In this document: positions 46,609-55,205 of the stretch, piece by piece
How the letters are laid out: every line of letters starts with the position of its first letter
How positions within the stretch are numbered: position 1 is the first letter of the stretch
NCBI RefSeq assembly: GCF_000349565.1
Contig: NZ_KB714608.1
Coordinates: forward strand, 30,227 to 91,813
From: Curtobacterium flaccumfaciens UCD-AKU
GTDB lineage: Bacteria > Actinomycetota > Actinomycetes > Actinomycetales > Microbacteriaceae
Length of the DNA stretch: 61,587 nucleotides
Reading direction: 5' to 3'
Made by a program: the position numbers and the translations under genes
The notes under the pieces: generated by a model
What the model saw: only the letters and a program-made list of their open reading frames with translations
The model's database searches: none
Told to the model about the DNA's origin: nothing

Positions 46609-47486
46609 CGGAGGTAGTCCATCAGGGTCGGCTGCAGGACCTTCGCGGTGACGGCGAGGGCTGCCTGGTAGTTGGTCTGCTGCACCTGCAGGTCGAGGAC
46701 GGCCTTGGCGAGGTCGACGTCCTCGATGCCGGCGCGGCGGCTCTCGAGCGAGACGGTCGCGGACTTCAGTGAGTCCTGCGCCGCGAGCGCGGCGGCGTGC
46801 CGAACCCCGACGTCGGCCTGGGCGCCGCGGACGGTCCCGAGCGCGCCGTCCACGTCGTTGATCCGCGCGTTCACGTTCACCCCGTTCTGCAGGTCGCTGA
46901 CGATGGAGTCGATCACGGCGAACACCGAGTCGTCACCGGATCCGAAGACCGCGGTGCCGGTGGTGTCGACGCGGACGGTCGTGCCGTCACCGATCCGCCG
47001 GGACACGTCGGTGCCTGAGGCCGCCCAACCCGTGGCCGGGTCGTGGGCGGCAGCGGCGGTCGACGACCCCGCGAACACCGAACGGGTGCCGTAGGTGGTG
47101 TTGGCTCGTGCCTCGAGGTCGGCCTTGAGCGACCGGAACTGCGTGACGAAGGCGTCGCGGTTCGTCTCGCTCATGGTGCCCGAGTTCGCGGCCTGGACCG
47201 TGAGGTCGCGGACGTTGTTGAGCACCCCGTACACGCTCGACAGTGCACTGTCGGTGGTCGCGAGCCACGCCGCGGCGTCGTCTGCGTTCCGCGAGTACTG
47301 CGCCGCAGCGGCCTGCTCCTTGCGCACCTGCATCGACGACGCGGTGCCGACGGGGTCGTCGGACGGCTTCTGGATGGCGCGCAGCGTCGTGGCCTGGTCG
47401 GTGAGCTCGGCGACCTTCGCGGCACCGGCCTGCAGCCGGGCCGAGGCGGCCGCCATCGACATCTGGGTGGTCACACGGGTGATCAC
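46605..47486 (-). CDS. flgL: Flagellar hook-associated protein 3 (FlgL)
   Basis: A 293-residue HAP3 that joins the hook to the flagellin filament. The flagellin-like N-terminal helix is RVTTQMSMAAASARLQ, followed by RAIQKPSDDPVGTASSMQVR. The C-terminal helix runs DLAKAVLDLQVQQTNYQAAL... LMDYLR. The GTG ending at 47486 has GGGAGGGG seven bases upstream, two bases after the flgK stop. Confidence 0.9.
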   Translation of the reverse strand: MITRVTTQMSMAAASARLQAGAAKVAELTDQATTLRAIQKPSDDPVGTASSMQVRKEQAAAAQYSRNADDAAAWLATTDSALSSVYGVLNNVRDLTVQAANSGTMSETNRDAFVTQFRSLKADLEARANTTYGTRSVFAGSSTAAAAHDPATGWAASGTDVSRRIGDGTTVRVDTTGTAVFGSGDDSVFAVIDSIVSDLQNGVNVNARINDVDGALGTVRGAQADVGVRHAAALAAQDSLKSATVSLESRRAGIEDVDLAKAVLDLQVQQTNYQAALAVTAKVLQPTLMDYLR

Positions 47487-47488
47487 GA

Positions 47489-48910
47489 TCAGCCCCTCCC
47501 GACGAGTCCGACTCGGTTGATGATGGTGTCGAGCATCTCGTCGACGGCGGTCAGGACGCGCGCGGCGCCCTGGTACGCGTGCTGGTAGCTCAGCAGGTTC
47601 ACGTTCTCCTCGTCGAGGTCGACGCCGGCGCTCGACTGCTGCTGGGTGCGTGCGTTGGTGAGCGCGAGTCCGGTCAGCGTCGATTCCGACGTCGCCGACC
47701 TGGAGGCGGTGCCCACCCCCGTCACGAACGTCGCCCAGACCTGGTCGGCACCGTCGGACGACGCCCCGAGTCGCGCGAGCGCGTCGGCGAACGAGTCGTC
47801 GAGTTCGCCCGCCGCGTTCCGCGTCGCCAGGCCGCCGGCGTCCGTGGGGACGACGCCGAGCGCCTGGGCGGCGGGCACACCGGTCGCGAGCGAGAAGAAC
47901 GGTGCGCCCGTGGCGCCGGCCGGGGTGGTCCCGGTGGTGTGCAAGGCGTTCACGGTGGTGGCGAGTCGGGTGGCCACGGCGTCGTAGGACGCGGACGCCT
48001 CGGCGAGTGCCCCGCCGGTGCCGGTGCCGGACGCGGGCGCCAGGACGGCGAGGGCTCCGCCGATCGACCCGCCGCTCAGCCCGACGGCCCCGGCCGTGCC
48101 GGTGGTCCAGGTCAGGGTGACCGCGGTGCCGTCGGCCAGACGCTCGCCGCCGCCGAGGGCGACCGAGCGGGCGTCGGTGCCCTGCACGAGCGGGTTGCCA
48201 CCGAGGAGCACGTCGACCGTGCCGTCGGCGTTGGTCCGGGTGGTGCCGCCGGCGAGCGTGGCGATCTGCTGCGTGAGCTGGTCGCGCTGGTCGAGCAGCT
48301 CGTTGGCGGTGCCGCCCGACGCCAGTGCGGTGCGGATCCGGCCGTTCAGGTCCGCGACCTGCTCCGCGGCGCCGTTCAGCTGGGCGACCTGGCCGGTCAG
48401 GGAGCCGCGCACCGACGACCACTGCGCATCGACGGCCTTCGATCCGGCGGCCAGGGCGGAGACGACGGTGCCCGCGGCCCCGAGCACCGCGCTCGCGGCA
48501 CCGGGGTCGTCGGGGTGGCTGGCGAGCTCGCTCCAGGACGACCAGAACGCATCCAGCTTTGCGCTCAGACCGTCCTTGCCGGGCTCGTGCAGTCCGGTCT
48601 CGAGGGCGGAGAGTGCGCTGGCGCGGGCGTCGGCGTACGCCGACGAACCGGCGGCGACGCGGACGCCGGCGTCGAGCGTCAGGGACGCCAGGCGGGCGAT
48701 GCCGTCGACGGAGACGCCCTGGCCGGCGAGGGCCGCGGTGCCCCGCATGAAGCCGGTCTGGGTCGCGGGGACCGAGTTCTGCGTGACGCGCTGCCGCGTG
48801 TACCCGGCTGTGCCGGCGTTGGCGATGTTCTGGCCGGTGACGTCGATGCCGGCCCGGGCCGCGGCGAGGCCGGAGTACGCCGTCGCGAGGGATCCGAAGG
48901 TGCTGACCAC
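47489..48910 (-). CDS. flgK: Flagellar hook-associated protein 1 (FlgK)
   Basis: A 473-residue HAP1. The N-terminal rod/hook motif is LATAYSGLAAARAGIDVTGQNIANAGTAG. A Ser/Ala/Gly-rich domain and NELLDQRDQLTQQIATLAG follow. The C-terminus has the axial motif GVDLDEENVNLLSYQHAYQGAARV. The GTG ending at 48910 lies four bases after the flgN stop. Confidence 0.9.
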   Translation of the reverse strand: MVSTFGSLATAYSGLAAARAGIDVTGQNIANAGTAGYTRQRVTQNSVPATQTGFMRGTAALAGQGVSVDGIARLASLTLDAGVRVAAGSSAYADARASALSALETGLHEPGKDGLSAKLDAFWSSWSELASHPDDPGAASAVLGAAGTVVSALAAGSKAVDAQWSSVRGSLTGQVAQLNGAAEQVADLNGRIRTALASGGTANELLDQRDQLTQQIATLAGGTTRTNADGTVDVLLGGNPLVQGTDARSVALGGGERLADGTAVTLTWTTGTAGAVGLSGGSIGGALAVLAPASGTGTGGALAEASASYDAVATRLATTVNALHTTGTTPAGATGAPFFSLATGVPAAQALGVVPTDAGGLATRNAAGELDDSFADALARLGASSDGADQVWATFVTGVGTASRSATSESTLTGLALTNARTQQQSSAGVDLDEENVNLLSYQHAYQGAARVLTAVDEMLDTIINRVGLVGRG

Positions 48911-48914
48911 GGTG

Positions 48915-49400
48915 TTACAGCGTCCCCTCGAACAGGCGGGCGCCGTCCGCGCCGGCACCCGACGTGCCGGTGGCGTCGTAGGTGGCGGCGCCGGTGACGG
49001 TCCCGGCCAGGGTCTCCTCGGTGGCCTGGGCGGCGGCACGGAGGAACCGGTCGTTCTCGTCGCGCAGCGCGCCGATCTGGGTGGTCAGCTCGACCATCGC
49101 GGTGAGGTGCGACGACAGGATCTCGCCCCACGGGCCGTTCGGCGCCGCGGCGACGACGTCCCGCAGGGGAGCGTCGGCGGGCACGCCCCACTCCTCGGCG
49201 ACCTCGGCACTCTGCGCGGCGCGCTCGAGTCCGGTGCTGCGGAGCCGGTCGAGGACCTGCTCGACCTCGCGGCTGGCGTGCGACACCCAGCGGGAGCGGC
49301 CCGCGGTGAGCAGGAGCTGCTCCTCCTCGAGCTTGAAGGTGAGCAGTTCGAGCAGCTCGCGTTCGCGCCAGAGCACGGCGGACAGGTCGTTCACGCTCAT
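48915..49400 (-). CDS. flgN: Flagellar export chaperone FlgN
   Basis: A 161-residue, largely helical protein. The N-terminal LSAVLWRERELLELLTFKLEEEQLLL and its position before flgK-flgL identify it as the HAP chaperone FlgN. The C-terminus is Gly/Ala-rich. The ATG ending at 49400 has GGAGGAG directly upstream. A sigma-28-like promoter is found at 49466-49493. Confidence 0.8.
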   Translation of the reverse strand: MSVNDLSAVLWRERELLELLTFKLEEEQLLLTAGRSRWVSHASREVEQVLDRLRSTGLERAAQSAEVAEEWGVPADAPLRDVVAAAPNGPWGEILSSHLTAMVELTTQIGALRDENDRFLRAAAQATEETLAGTVTGAATYDATGTSGAGADGARLFEGTL

Positions 49401-49465
49401 CAGCTCCTCCCAGGTGGTGGTTCGTCGGGGTGGCCCCCGGTCCGTCATCCTGCGGACACCGGGAC

Positions 49466-49493
49466 CTATCGACTCGGTGGTCGCGACCGTAAG
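49466..49493 (-). promoter_or_regulatory. Sigma-28-like promoter of the flgN-flgK-flgL-fliW operon
   Basis: Read on the minus strand: CTTAC (49493-49489), exactly 15 bases, then GTCGATAG (49473-49466). It is close to the flagellar-sigma consensus TAAA-N15-GCCGATAA. Confidence 0.65.
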
Positions 49494-49500
49494 CCCCCGC

Positions 49501-49842
49501 GGCCGAGTGCCGACTCCGTACTCGCCGAGACTGTGACCCGATGAGCCCTGTCGGGGGACAAGAACGGTCGTTCCCCACCCGGAGTCCCCAGAAATGCCGA
49601 CCGGATCCGGGCCCTGACACCCCCGCACTGGGGACGCATGTGGACCCACTCAGCCCATTGCCAGCCGATACATTCAGAACGCACCCCGGGGGACGCCCGG
49701 AACCGCTCGGGAACGACACGGGGTGCTCCGCTCGGAGGGACCCGGGCGGTTCTTCGGCGTACGCACCGGCCATCCGAGGCCGGCGTTCGTCGCGCCCACG
49801 GACGGGTGAGCCGACACACGTCAGGTCGACCAGGGGATGAGC
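49501..49842. other. Upstream region of the flagellar sigma gene
   Basis: No gene is visible. A lone GCCGATAC at 49664-49671 resembles a sigma-28 -10 element but lacks a matching -35, so autoregulation is possible but weakly supported. Confidence 0.4.
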
Positions 49843-50658
49843 ATGGACCGCACCGAACGCAACGCGATGATCGTGGAGCACCTCCCGCTCGTGGGCTACA
49901 TCGTGGCCGACGTCCGCTCCCGGGCGACGCACCTGGACCGCGACGACCTCGCCGCCGTCGGGTCCCTCGCCCTCGTCGCCGCGGCCGATGCGTTCGACCC
50001 CACCCTCGGCGTCCCGTTCGGCGCCTACGCCCGCACCCGGATCACCGGGGCACTGGCCGACGACATGCGCTCGGCCGACTGGGCCTCCCGCGGCACCCGC
50101 AAGCGCATCCGCGAGACCCTGGCCACGCAGGAGGCCCTGTCGGCGCGACTCGGCCGGACCGTCGGTGCGCAGGAGATCGCCGACGCGATGGGCGTCGACA
50201 AGCAGACCGCGGTGGACGCGATGAGCGACGCCGCCCGCACCGTCGCGCCCCTCGACGAGACCGTGCACGACCTGGTCGCGGCCGACCTGCCGCTCCCGGG
50301 GGACGACCTGCTCGAGACCGAGAAACGCCGGTACCTCCGCGCCGCGGTCGAGGCCCTGCCCGAGCGGATGCGCTTCATCGTCGAGGCCGTGTACTTCGGC
50401 GACCGATCGGTCACCGACGTCGCCGCCGAGCTCGGCATCACGCACTCCGCCGTCTCGCAGCAGCGCTCCGAGGCGATGCGCCTGCTCCACGACGGTCTCG
50501 CCGCCCACTACGGCGACGGCACCACCGTCGAGCCCGCCAGCCGCACCACCGCGGCCCGTCGCAGTGCGTACCTGGCCCGTGTCGCCACGAACGCCGCCGC
50601 CGGTGTCGCCCGCGCGGTGCACGACGCTGCAGCAGGACCGGCCGTCGCGGCGAGTTGA
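49843..50658 (+). CDS. fliA: Flagellar sigma factor (FliA/WhiG-type sigma-28)
   Basis: 271 residues. Region 2 is HLPLVGYIVADVRSRA... DDLAAVGSLALVAAADAFD... FGAYARTRITGALADDMRS, typical of FliA. Region 3 is TLATQEALSARLGRTVGAQEIADAMG. Region 4 is VYFGDRSVTDVAAELGITHSAVSQQRSEAM. A C-terminal extension of about 35 residues is Ala-rich. The ATG at 49843 was preferred over one six bases upstream because AGGGG then has normal spacing. It probably reads the CTnAC/CCGATA promoters of this cluster. Confidence 0.85.
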   Translation: MDRTERNAMIVEHLPLVGYIVADVRSRATHLDRDDLAAVGSLALVAAADAFDPTLGVPFGAYARTRITGALADDMRSADWASRGTRKRIRETLATQEALSARLGRTVGAQEIADAMGVDKQTAVDAMSDAARTVAPLDETVHDLVAADLPLPGDDLLETEKRRYLRAAVEALPERMRFIVEAVYFGDRSVTDVAAELGITHSAVSQQRSEAMRLLHDGLAAHYGDGTTVEPASRTTAARRSAYLARVATNAAAGVARAVHDAAAGPAVAAS

Positions 50659-50688
50659 GACGTCGGCGGAAACTTCTCCGCCGATCCC

Positions 50689-50716
50689 CTAACGACTCCC
50701 GGCGACCGGCCGAGAG
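50689..50716 (+). promoter_or_regulatory. Sigma-28-like promoter of fliC
   Basis: CTAAC (50689-50693), 15 bases, then GCCGAGAG (50709-50716), about 60 bases upstream of the fliC start. Confidence 0.65.
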
Positions 50717-50776
50717 TCATCCATGTCAGCCCACGGACGGGCAGACGCACGACCCACGTTCACGGAGGAAACCACC

Positions 50777-51616
50777 ATGGGTATGTCCATCAACACCAAC
50801 CTCTCGGCACTCAACACGTACCGGAACCTGAACTCGACGCAGAACGACCTGTCGAAGTCCCTCGAGAAGCTCTCGAGCGGCCTCCGCATCAACCGTGCTG
50901 CCGACGACGCTTCCGGTCTGACGATCTCCGAGGGGCTGAAGTCCCAGGTCGGTGGCCTCACGGTCGCCGCCCGCAACGCGCAGGACGGCATCTCCGTCGT
51001 GCAGACCGCTGAAGGTGGCCTCACCGAGACCCACTCGATCCTCCAGCGCATGCGCGACCTGGCCGTCCAGGCCGGCAACGACTCGAACAACGAGGACTCG
51101 CGGAAGGCGATCACCACCGAGGTCGGCGAGCTCACCAAGGAGCTCACCCGCATCTCGGCGTCGACCAACTTCAACGGCATCAAGCTGCTCGACGGCTCCG
51201 CCGGCGCCGCAGGGGTGCTGAAGTTCCAGGTCGGCGCGAACGGTGACGCGGCGAGCCAGATCGACGTGGACCTGTCGAAGTCGAACGTGGAGTCCGTGTC
51301 GACCGCGGTCGGCGCGCTCACCTTCGACTCGGCCACGAACGCTCAGGCTGCCATCACCGCGATCGACGAGCAGATCAAGTACGTCTCCTCCGCTCGTTCG
51401 ACCATCGGTGCCATCCAGAACCGCTTCGACCACGCCATCAACGTGACGAACGTGGCCAAGGAGAACCTGACGGCTGCCGGTTCGCGCATCACCGACGTCG
51501 ACATGGCACAGGAGATGGTCAAGTACACGCGCGACAACATCCTGAGCCAGGCCGGCACCTCGATGCTCGCGCAGGCGAACCAGAGCACCCAGGGCGTGCT
51601 CTCGCTCCTGCGCTAG
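50777..51616 (+). CDS. fliC: Flagellin
   Basis: A 279-residue minimal flagellin. The D0/D1 N-terminus is SINTNLSALNTYRNLNSTQ and then SLEKLSSGLRINRAADDASG. The C-terminus is QEMVKYTRDNILSQAGTSML and ends GVLSLLR. The short middle segment indicates that the D2/D3 outer domains are largely missing. The ATG at 50777 has GGAGG. Its codons are noticeably more biased than its neighbours' (frequent AAC, AAG, CTC), consistent with high expression. A hairpin follows. Confidence 0.95.
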   Translation: MGMSINTNLSALNTYRNLNSTQNDLSKSLEKLSSGLRINRAADDASGLTISEGLKSQVGGLTVAARNAQDGISVVQTAEGGLTETHSILQRMRDLAVQAGNDSNNEDSRKAITTEVGELTKELTRISASTNFNGIKLLDGSAGAAGVLKFQVGANGDAASQIDVDLSKSNVESVSTAVGALTFDSATNAQAAITAIDEQIKYVSSARSTIGAIQNRFDHAINVTNVAKENLTAAGSRITDVDMAQEMVKYTRDNILSQAGTSMLAQANQSTQGVLSLLR

Positions 51617-51626
51617 CCATCACGCG

Positions 51627-51665
51627 GTCCGCCCTCCGGGCCCCCTGCGGGCACGGAGGGCGGAC
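51627..51665 (+). terminator. Hairpin after fliC
   Basis: GTCCGCCCTCCG (51627-51638) pairs with CGGAGGGCGGAC (51654-51665). It probably uncouples fliC mRNA from fliD or stabilises it. Confidence 0.7.
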
Positions 51666-51708
51666 CTCGCCGTCCTGACCACCTCCACGACGCCAGGGAG
51701 TGTCGACG

Positions 51709-53109
51709 ATGTCCTCGTCCGTGTCCTCGAGCACCAGCCTCGCGATCGACGGTCTGGTCAGCGGTCTCAAGACGACCGACCTCATCAACTCGCTGATGAG
51801 CGTCGAGGGCGTCCCGCAGACCCTGCTCAAGAACAAGCTCACCACCACCAACTCGTTCATCTCGTCACTGCAGACGCTCAACGGGTTGATCCAGGGGCTC
51901 GCCACCAAGGCCGCGGACGCCGCGAAGGCCTCGTCGCTGGACCTCTTCGCCGCGACGAGCAGCGCTGCCGGCGTCACGGCCCTCACCGGCACCGGCGCGA
52001 CCGCCGGGTCCATCAGCTTCACCGTCGGATCGACCGCCTCGGCCCAGGTCGGTGTCACGGCTGCGATGTCGACGTGGGCCAGCGATGCGCAGCCGATCAC
52101 GATCGTCGGCGCGGACGGCAAGTCGACCACGGTGACGCCGGCGTCCGGCTCCCTCGACGACGTCGTGTCCGCCCTGAACAAGGCCGGTGCGGGCGTCACC
52201 GCGACGAAGGTCTCCGCCGGTACCGACGCCGACGGCACCAAGCTCTCCCGCCTGCAGCTCACGTCCGCGAAGACCGGGGCGGCCGGCGGGTTCCAGGTCT
52301 ACCGGGGTGGCGCGGACGCCGTGGCAGCAGGCACCGCGACGAACGTCCTGACCGAGACCGGTGCCGCGGTCGTGACCGCGGCGACCGATGCCAGTGTCAC
52401 CCTCTGGGCCGGCACCGCCGCCGCGCAGACGGTCACGAGCGCCACCAACACCTTCACGGGCCTCGTCCCCGGGGTCGACGTCACGGTGTCGAAGACCACC
52501 GCCGAGCCGGTCACCGTCACCGTCGCGCAGGACACCACGAAGGCCCAGTCCGTGGCCTCCGGGCTCGTTGACGCCATGAACGCGATCGCGGCCTACTACA
52601 AGACCAACACCACGGTGTCGAGCACGACCAGTGCCACGTCCGGCACCACGACGACCAAAGCCGGTGTCCTGACCGGCGACGGCGCCTCCCGCGACGCGGT
52701 GCAGCGCCTGACGAGCACGATGTCCGCCCCCGTCGACGGCAAGTCGCCGTCGACCATCGGCATCGTGATCATGAAGGACGGCACCTTCACCTTCGACCCC
52801 GAGGTCTTCCAGAAAGCCCTCGCGACCGACCCGAAGGCCACCCAGGCGATGCTCTCCGGCGTGGCCGCCAACGTCGGCGCCGCAGCCACCGCCGCGTCCG
52901 ACAAGTACGACGGCTCCGTCACGACCTCCATCACCGGCCAGCAGGCCGTCGCGAAGGACCTGACCACCCAGATCGACAGCTGGACCGACCGGTTGGCGAT
53001 GCGCCGGGCCTCGCTGCAGACCCTCTACGCATCACTCGAGACCAGCCTCAGCAAGCTCCAGTCGCAGTCGAGCTGGCTCGCCAGCCAGCTCGCCTCGACG
53101 TCGAGCTGA
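51709..53109 (+). CDS. fliD: Flagellar filament cap protein (FliD, HAP2)
   Basis: 466 residues. The N-terminal block SLAIDGLVSGLKTTDLINSLMSVE and the C-terminal KDLTTQIDSWTDRLAMRRASLQTLYASLE are FliD signatures. The middle is Thr/Ala/Gly-rich. It caps the filament and guides flagellin assembly. The ATG at 51709 has AGGGAG eight bases upstream; a GTG at 51700 is poorer. Confidence 0.9.
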   Translation: MSSSVSSSTSLAIDGLVSGLKTTDLINSLMSVEGVPQTLLKNKLTTTNSFISSLQTLNGLIQGLATKAADAAKASSLDLFAATSSAAGVTALTGTGATAGSISFTVGSTASAQVGVTAAMSTWASDAQPITIVGADGKSTTVTPASGSLDDVVSALNKAGAGVTATKVSAGTDADGTKLSRLQLTSAKTGAAGGFQVYRGGADAVAAGTATNVLTETGAAVVTAATDASVTLWAGTAAAQTVTSATNTFTGLVPGVDVTVSKTTAEPVTVTVAQDTTKAQSVASGLVDAMNAIAAYYKTNTTVSSTTSATSGTTTTKAGVLTGDGASRDAVQRLTSTMSAPVDGKSPSTIGIVIMKDGTFTFDPEVFQKALATDPKATQAMLSGVAANVGAAATAASDKYDGSVTTSITGQQAVAKDLTTQIDSWTDRLAMRRASLQTLYASLETSLSKLQSQSSWLASQLASTSS

Positions 53110-53120
53110 CGGGAACGACC

Positions 53121-53594
53121 ATGACCTTCGACTTCCAGGCCGCCGCTTTCCGCCAGGCTGCCCAGCCCCGCACCGTCACCGACCAGCGACGTGCCCAGTA
53201 CACGAACGAGGCCGTGCTCTCGGCGACCCCGGCCCAGCTCGTGACGATGCTCTACGACCGACTGCTGCTCGACCTGCACCGGGCCGAGGCTGCGCAGGTC
53301 GCCGCCGACTGGGCGGCGGCACGCGAACAGCTCCTGCACGCCCAGGCCATCGTGGGGGAGCTGTCCAGCACGCTCCGGATCGACGTCTGGGACGGCGGCG
53401 AGGGCCTGCTCGCCGTGTACAACTACGCGTCCACCTCGCTCATCACCGCCAACGTGCACCGCGACGTGCAGGCGACCCGCGACTGCATCCGGATCCTCGA
53501 GCCGCTGCGTCAGTCGTGGCACGAGGCGGCCGCGTCGCTGCCAGCGACGCCCGCCACGCAGCAGCCGACCGGGGGAGCCCTCGGTGTCGCCTGA
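53121..53594 (+). CDS. fliS: Flagellar export chaperone FliS
   Basis: 157 residues, mostly helical. AQYTNEAVLSATPAQLVTMLYDRLLLDL and the later LLAVYNYASTSLITAN are typical of FliS, the flagellin chaperone. The stop codon lies inside the following gene, which starts 11 bases before the end. Confidence 0.9.
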   Translation: MTFDFQAAAFRQAAQPRTVTDQRRAQYTNEAVLSATPAQLVTMLYDRLLLDLHRAEAAQVAADWAAAREQLLHAQAIVGELSSTLRIDVWDGGEGLLAVYNYASTSLITANVHRDVQATRDCIRILEPLRQSWHEAAASLPATPATQQPTGGALGVA

Positions 53595-53886
53595 GCAGCC
53601 CGACGGGCGAGCCGTCTGGGAGGCCCTGCTCACGTCCCTGGAACGCGACGCCGCCGGGCAGGCGGCCGGTTCCACGGCCGTGGCCGGGTGGTCGGAGCCA
53701 GCCGGGCTGGGACCGCTGCCGCGCGACCTGGTGGGACGGGCCTCCCGGCTGCTCGCCGCGCAGCGGGACCGCATGACGGCGCTCGAGGCGGACCGCCGCT
53801 CGACGCTGGAGCACCTCGGCGCCCTGCGCGCCGTCGACGCCACGCGCGAGCCCCGCGGGTCCGTGTACCTCGACGCGTCCGCCTGA
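53584..53886 (+). CDS. Small helical protein in the FliT position
   Basis: 100 residues, GTG start, overlapping fliS by 11 bases. Predicted helical (WEALLTSLERDA... RASRLLAAQRDRMTALEADRR). Position after fliD-fliS suggests the FliD chaperone FliT, but sequence similarity is too weak by eye to name it. A strong hairpin follows. Confidence 0.6.
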   Translation: MSPEQPDGRAVWEALLTSLERDAAGQAAGSTAVAGWSEPAGLGPLPRDLVGRASRLLAAQRDRMTALEADRRSTLEHLGALRAVDATREPRGSVYLDASA

Positions 53887-53907
53887 CCCGCGCCCCCGCA
53901 CCAGTTC

Positions 53908-53947
53908 TGCGACAGAGCACCCGTCGACCGACGGGTGCTCTGTCGCA
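53908..53947 (+). terminator. Hairpin after the FliT-like gene
   Basis: Nineteen-base perfect arms starting TGCGACAGAGCACCCG (53908-53926 and 53929-53947) with a two-base loop. Confidence 0.8.
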
Positions 53948-54000
53948 TCTCGGGTGCTCCGCCCCGTGCAGCGCCGCCCGCCCCCCGTTCGGGGCGACGC

Positions 54001-54029
54001 CTAACGCGGCCGACGACGGGCTCCGATAG
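54001..54029 (+). promoter_or_regulatory. Sigma-28-like promoter of the flgB operon
   Basis: CTAAC (54001-54005), 16 bases, then TCCGATAG (54022-54029), about 105 bases upstream of flgB. Confidence 0.6.
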
Positions 54030-54133
54030 CGCCCCACGAGCACGGATCGCTCACCAGTTCGGCCAGGGATCGGCCACCACCGCACGGCGACGTCGTCAGC
54101 ACGACGACACGCCCTGACGAGGGGGACCCTTCC

Positions 54134-54478
54134 GTGTTCGATTCCGTGACGAGCGTCGCGCTGCAGAGTGCACTCGACGGCCTGTCGATGCGCCAGAAGG
54201 TGATCGCGAACAACATCGCGAACATCAACACGACGAACTACCACGCCGAGAAGGTCCAGTTCGAGGACGCCCTGGCGAAGTCGATCGTGGACGGCGACGG
54301 CGCCACCACGCCGACGATGGCGCGCAGCCTCGAGCCGACGAACACGAACGGCAACAACGTCAACCTCGACGAGGAGACGCTGTCGAACATCGACACGGTG
54401 CTGCGGTACCAGTTCGCGACGCAGGCGATGAACTCCGAACTCACCAGCGTCCGTGCGGCGATGCGGACGAACTCGTGA
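54134..54478 (+). CDS. flgB: Flagellar basal-body rod protein FlgB
   Basis: 114 residues. The rod-protein motif is LDGLSMRQKVIANNIANINT, and the C-terminal axial helix is RYQFATQAMNSELTSVRAAM. GTG start. The stop overlaps flgC (GTGA). It is the first gene of a ten-gene unit with overlapping or abutting reading frames up to the window edge. Confidence 0.9.
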   Translation: MFDSVTSVALQSALDGLSMRQKVIANNIANINTTNYHAEKVQFEDALAKSIVDGDGATTPTMARSLEPTNTNGNNVNLDEETLSNIDTVLRYQFATQAMNSELTSVRAAMRTNS

Positions 54479-54870
54479 CGACCTTCGACGCGATCGGCAT
54501 CGCGAGCACCGGTCTGACCGTGCACCGGAAGTGGCTCGACGCCGTCTCGGACAACATCGCCAACGCGAACACCGTGAAGTCGATGGACGACACCGCGTTC
54601 CAGGCGCGGTACGTCGAGGTGCAGGAAGGCGCCGGCGTCTCCGGTGCCTACGTCAAGGGCGCCGCGTTCGGCAGCGCCGCCGGCCGTGTCACCTACGACC
54701 CGGACAACCCGCTCGCGAACGAGGAGGGCTACGTCCGCATGCCCGACATCGACCTCGGCACGCAGATGGCGGACCTCATCATGGCCCAGCGCGGCTACCA
54801 GGCGAACGCCGCCGTGGTCGACCGTGCCAAGACCGCCTACGAGGCGGCACTGCAGATCGGGAAGAACTGA
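54475..54870 (+). CDS. flgC: Flagellar basal-body rod protein FlgC
   Basis: 131 residues. Motif IASTGLTVHRKWLDAVSDNIANANT at the N-terminus and DLGTQMADLIMAQRGYQANAAVV at the C-terminus. It is coupled to flgB (4-base overlap) and fliE (1-base overlap). Confidence 0.92.
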   Translation: MTTFDAIGIASTGLTVHRKWLDAVSDNIANANTVKSMDDTAFQARYVEVQEGAGVSGAYVKGAAFGSAAGRVTYDPDNPLANEEGYVRMPDIDLGTQMADLIMAQRGYQANAAVVDRAKTAYEAALQIGKN

Positions 54871-55205
54871 TGCCCATCGACGCCGTCAACGGTGTGACCA
54901 CCAACGCGATGACGAACGCACTGACCGGGGTGTCCGGCACGTCCGGCGACGTCGCCGGCGCTGCGGGCGCGACGAGCACCGACGGCAGCGGGTTCGCCGC
55001 GAGCCTCGGCAACGCCGTCGACGGGCTGCAGTCGCTGCAGAGCGACTCGAAGACCCTCGCGCTCAAGGCCGTCACCGGCAACCTCGACGACATCCACGAC
55101 GCCACGATCGCCGCCACCCGCGCGCAGGTCACGCTCGAGCTCGTCTCCGCCGTCCGCAACAAGGGCGTCGACGCCTTCAACGAGATCATGAGGATGCAGG
55201 CCTGA
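54870..55205 (+). CDS. fliE: Flagellar hook-basal body complex protein FliE
   Basis: 111 residues. The Gly/Ser/Ala-rich N-terminal half is variable. The C-terminal half (GNLDDIHDATIAATRAQVTLELVSAVRNKGVDAFNEIMRM) is typical FliE, which connects the MS ring to the rod. The ATG at 54870 and the fliF ATG at 55205 each reuse the A of the preceding TGA. Confidence 0.9.
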   Translation: MPIDAVNGVTTNAMTNALTGVSGTSGDVAGAAGATSTDGSGFAASLGNAVDGLQSLQSDSKTLALKAVTGNLDDIHDATIAATRAQVTLELVSAVRNKGVDAFNEIMRMQA

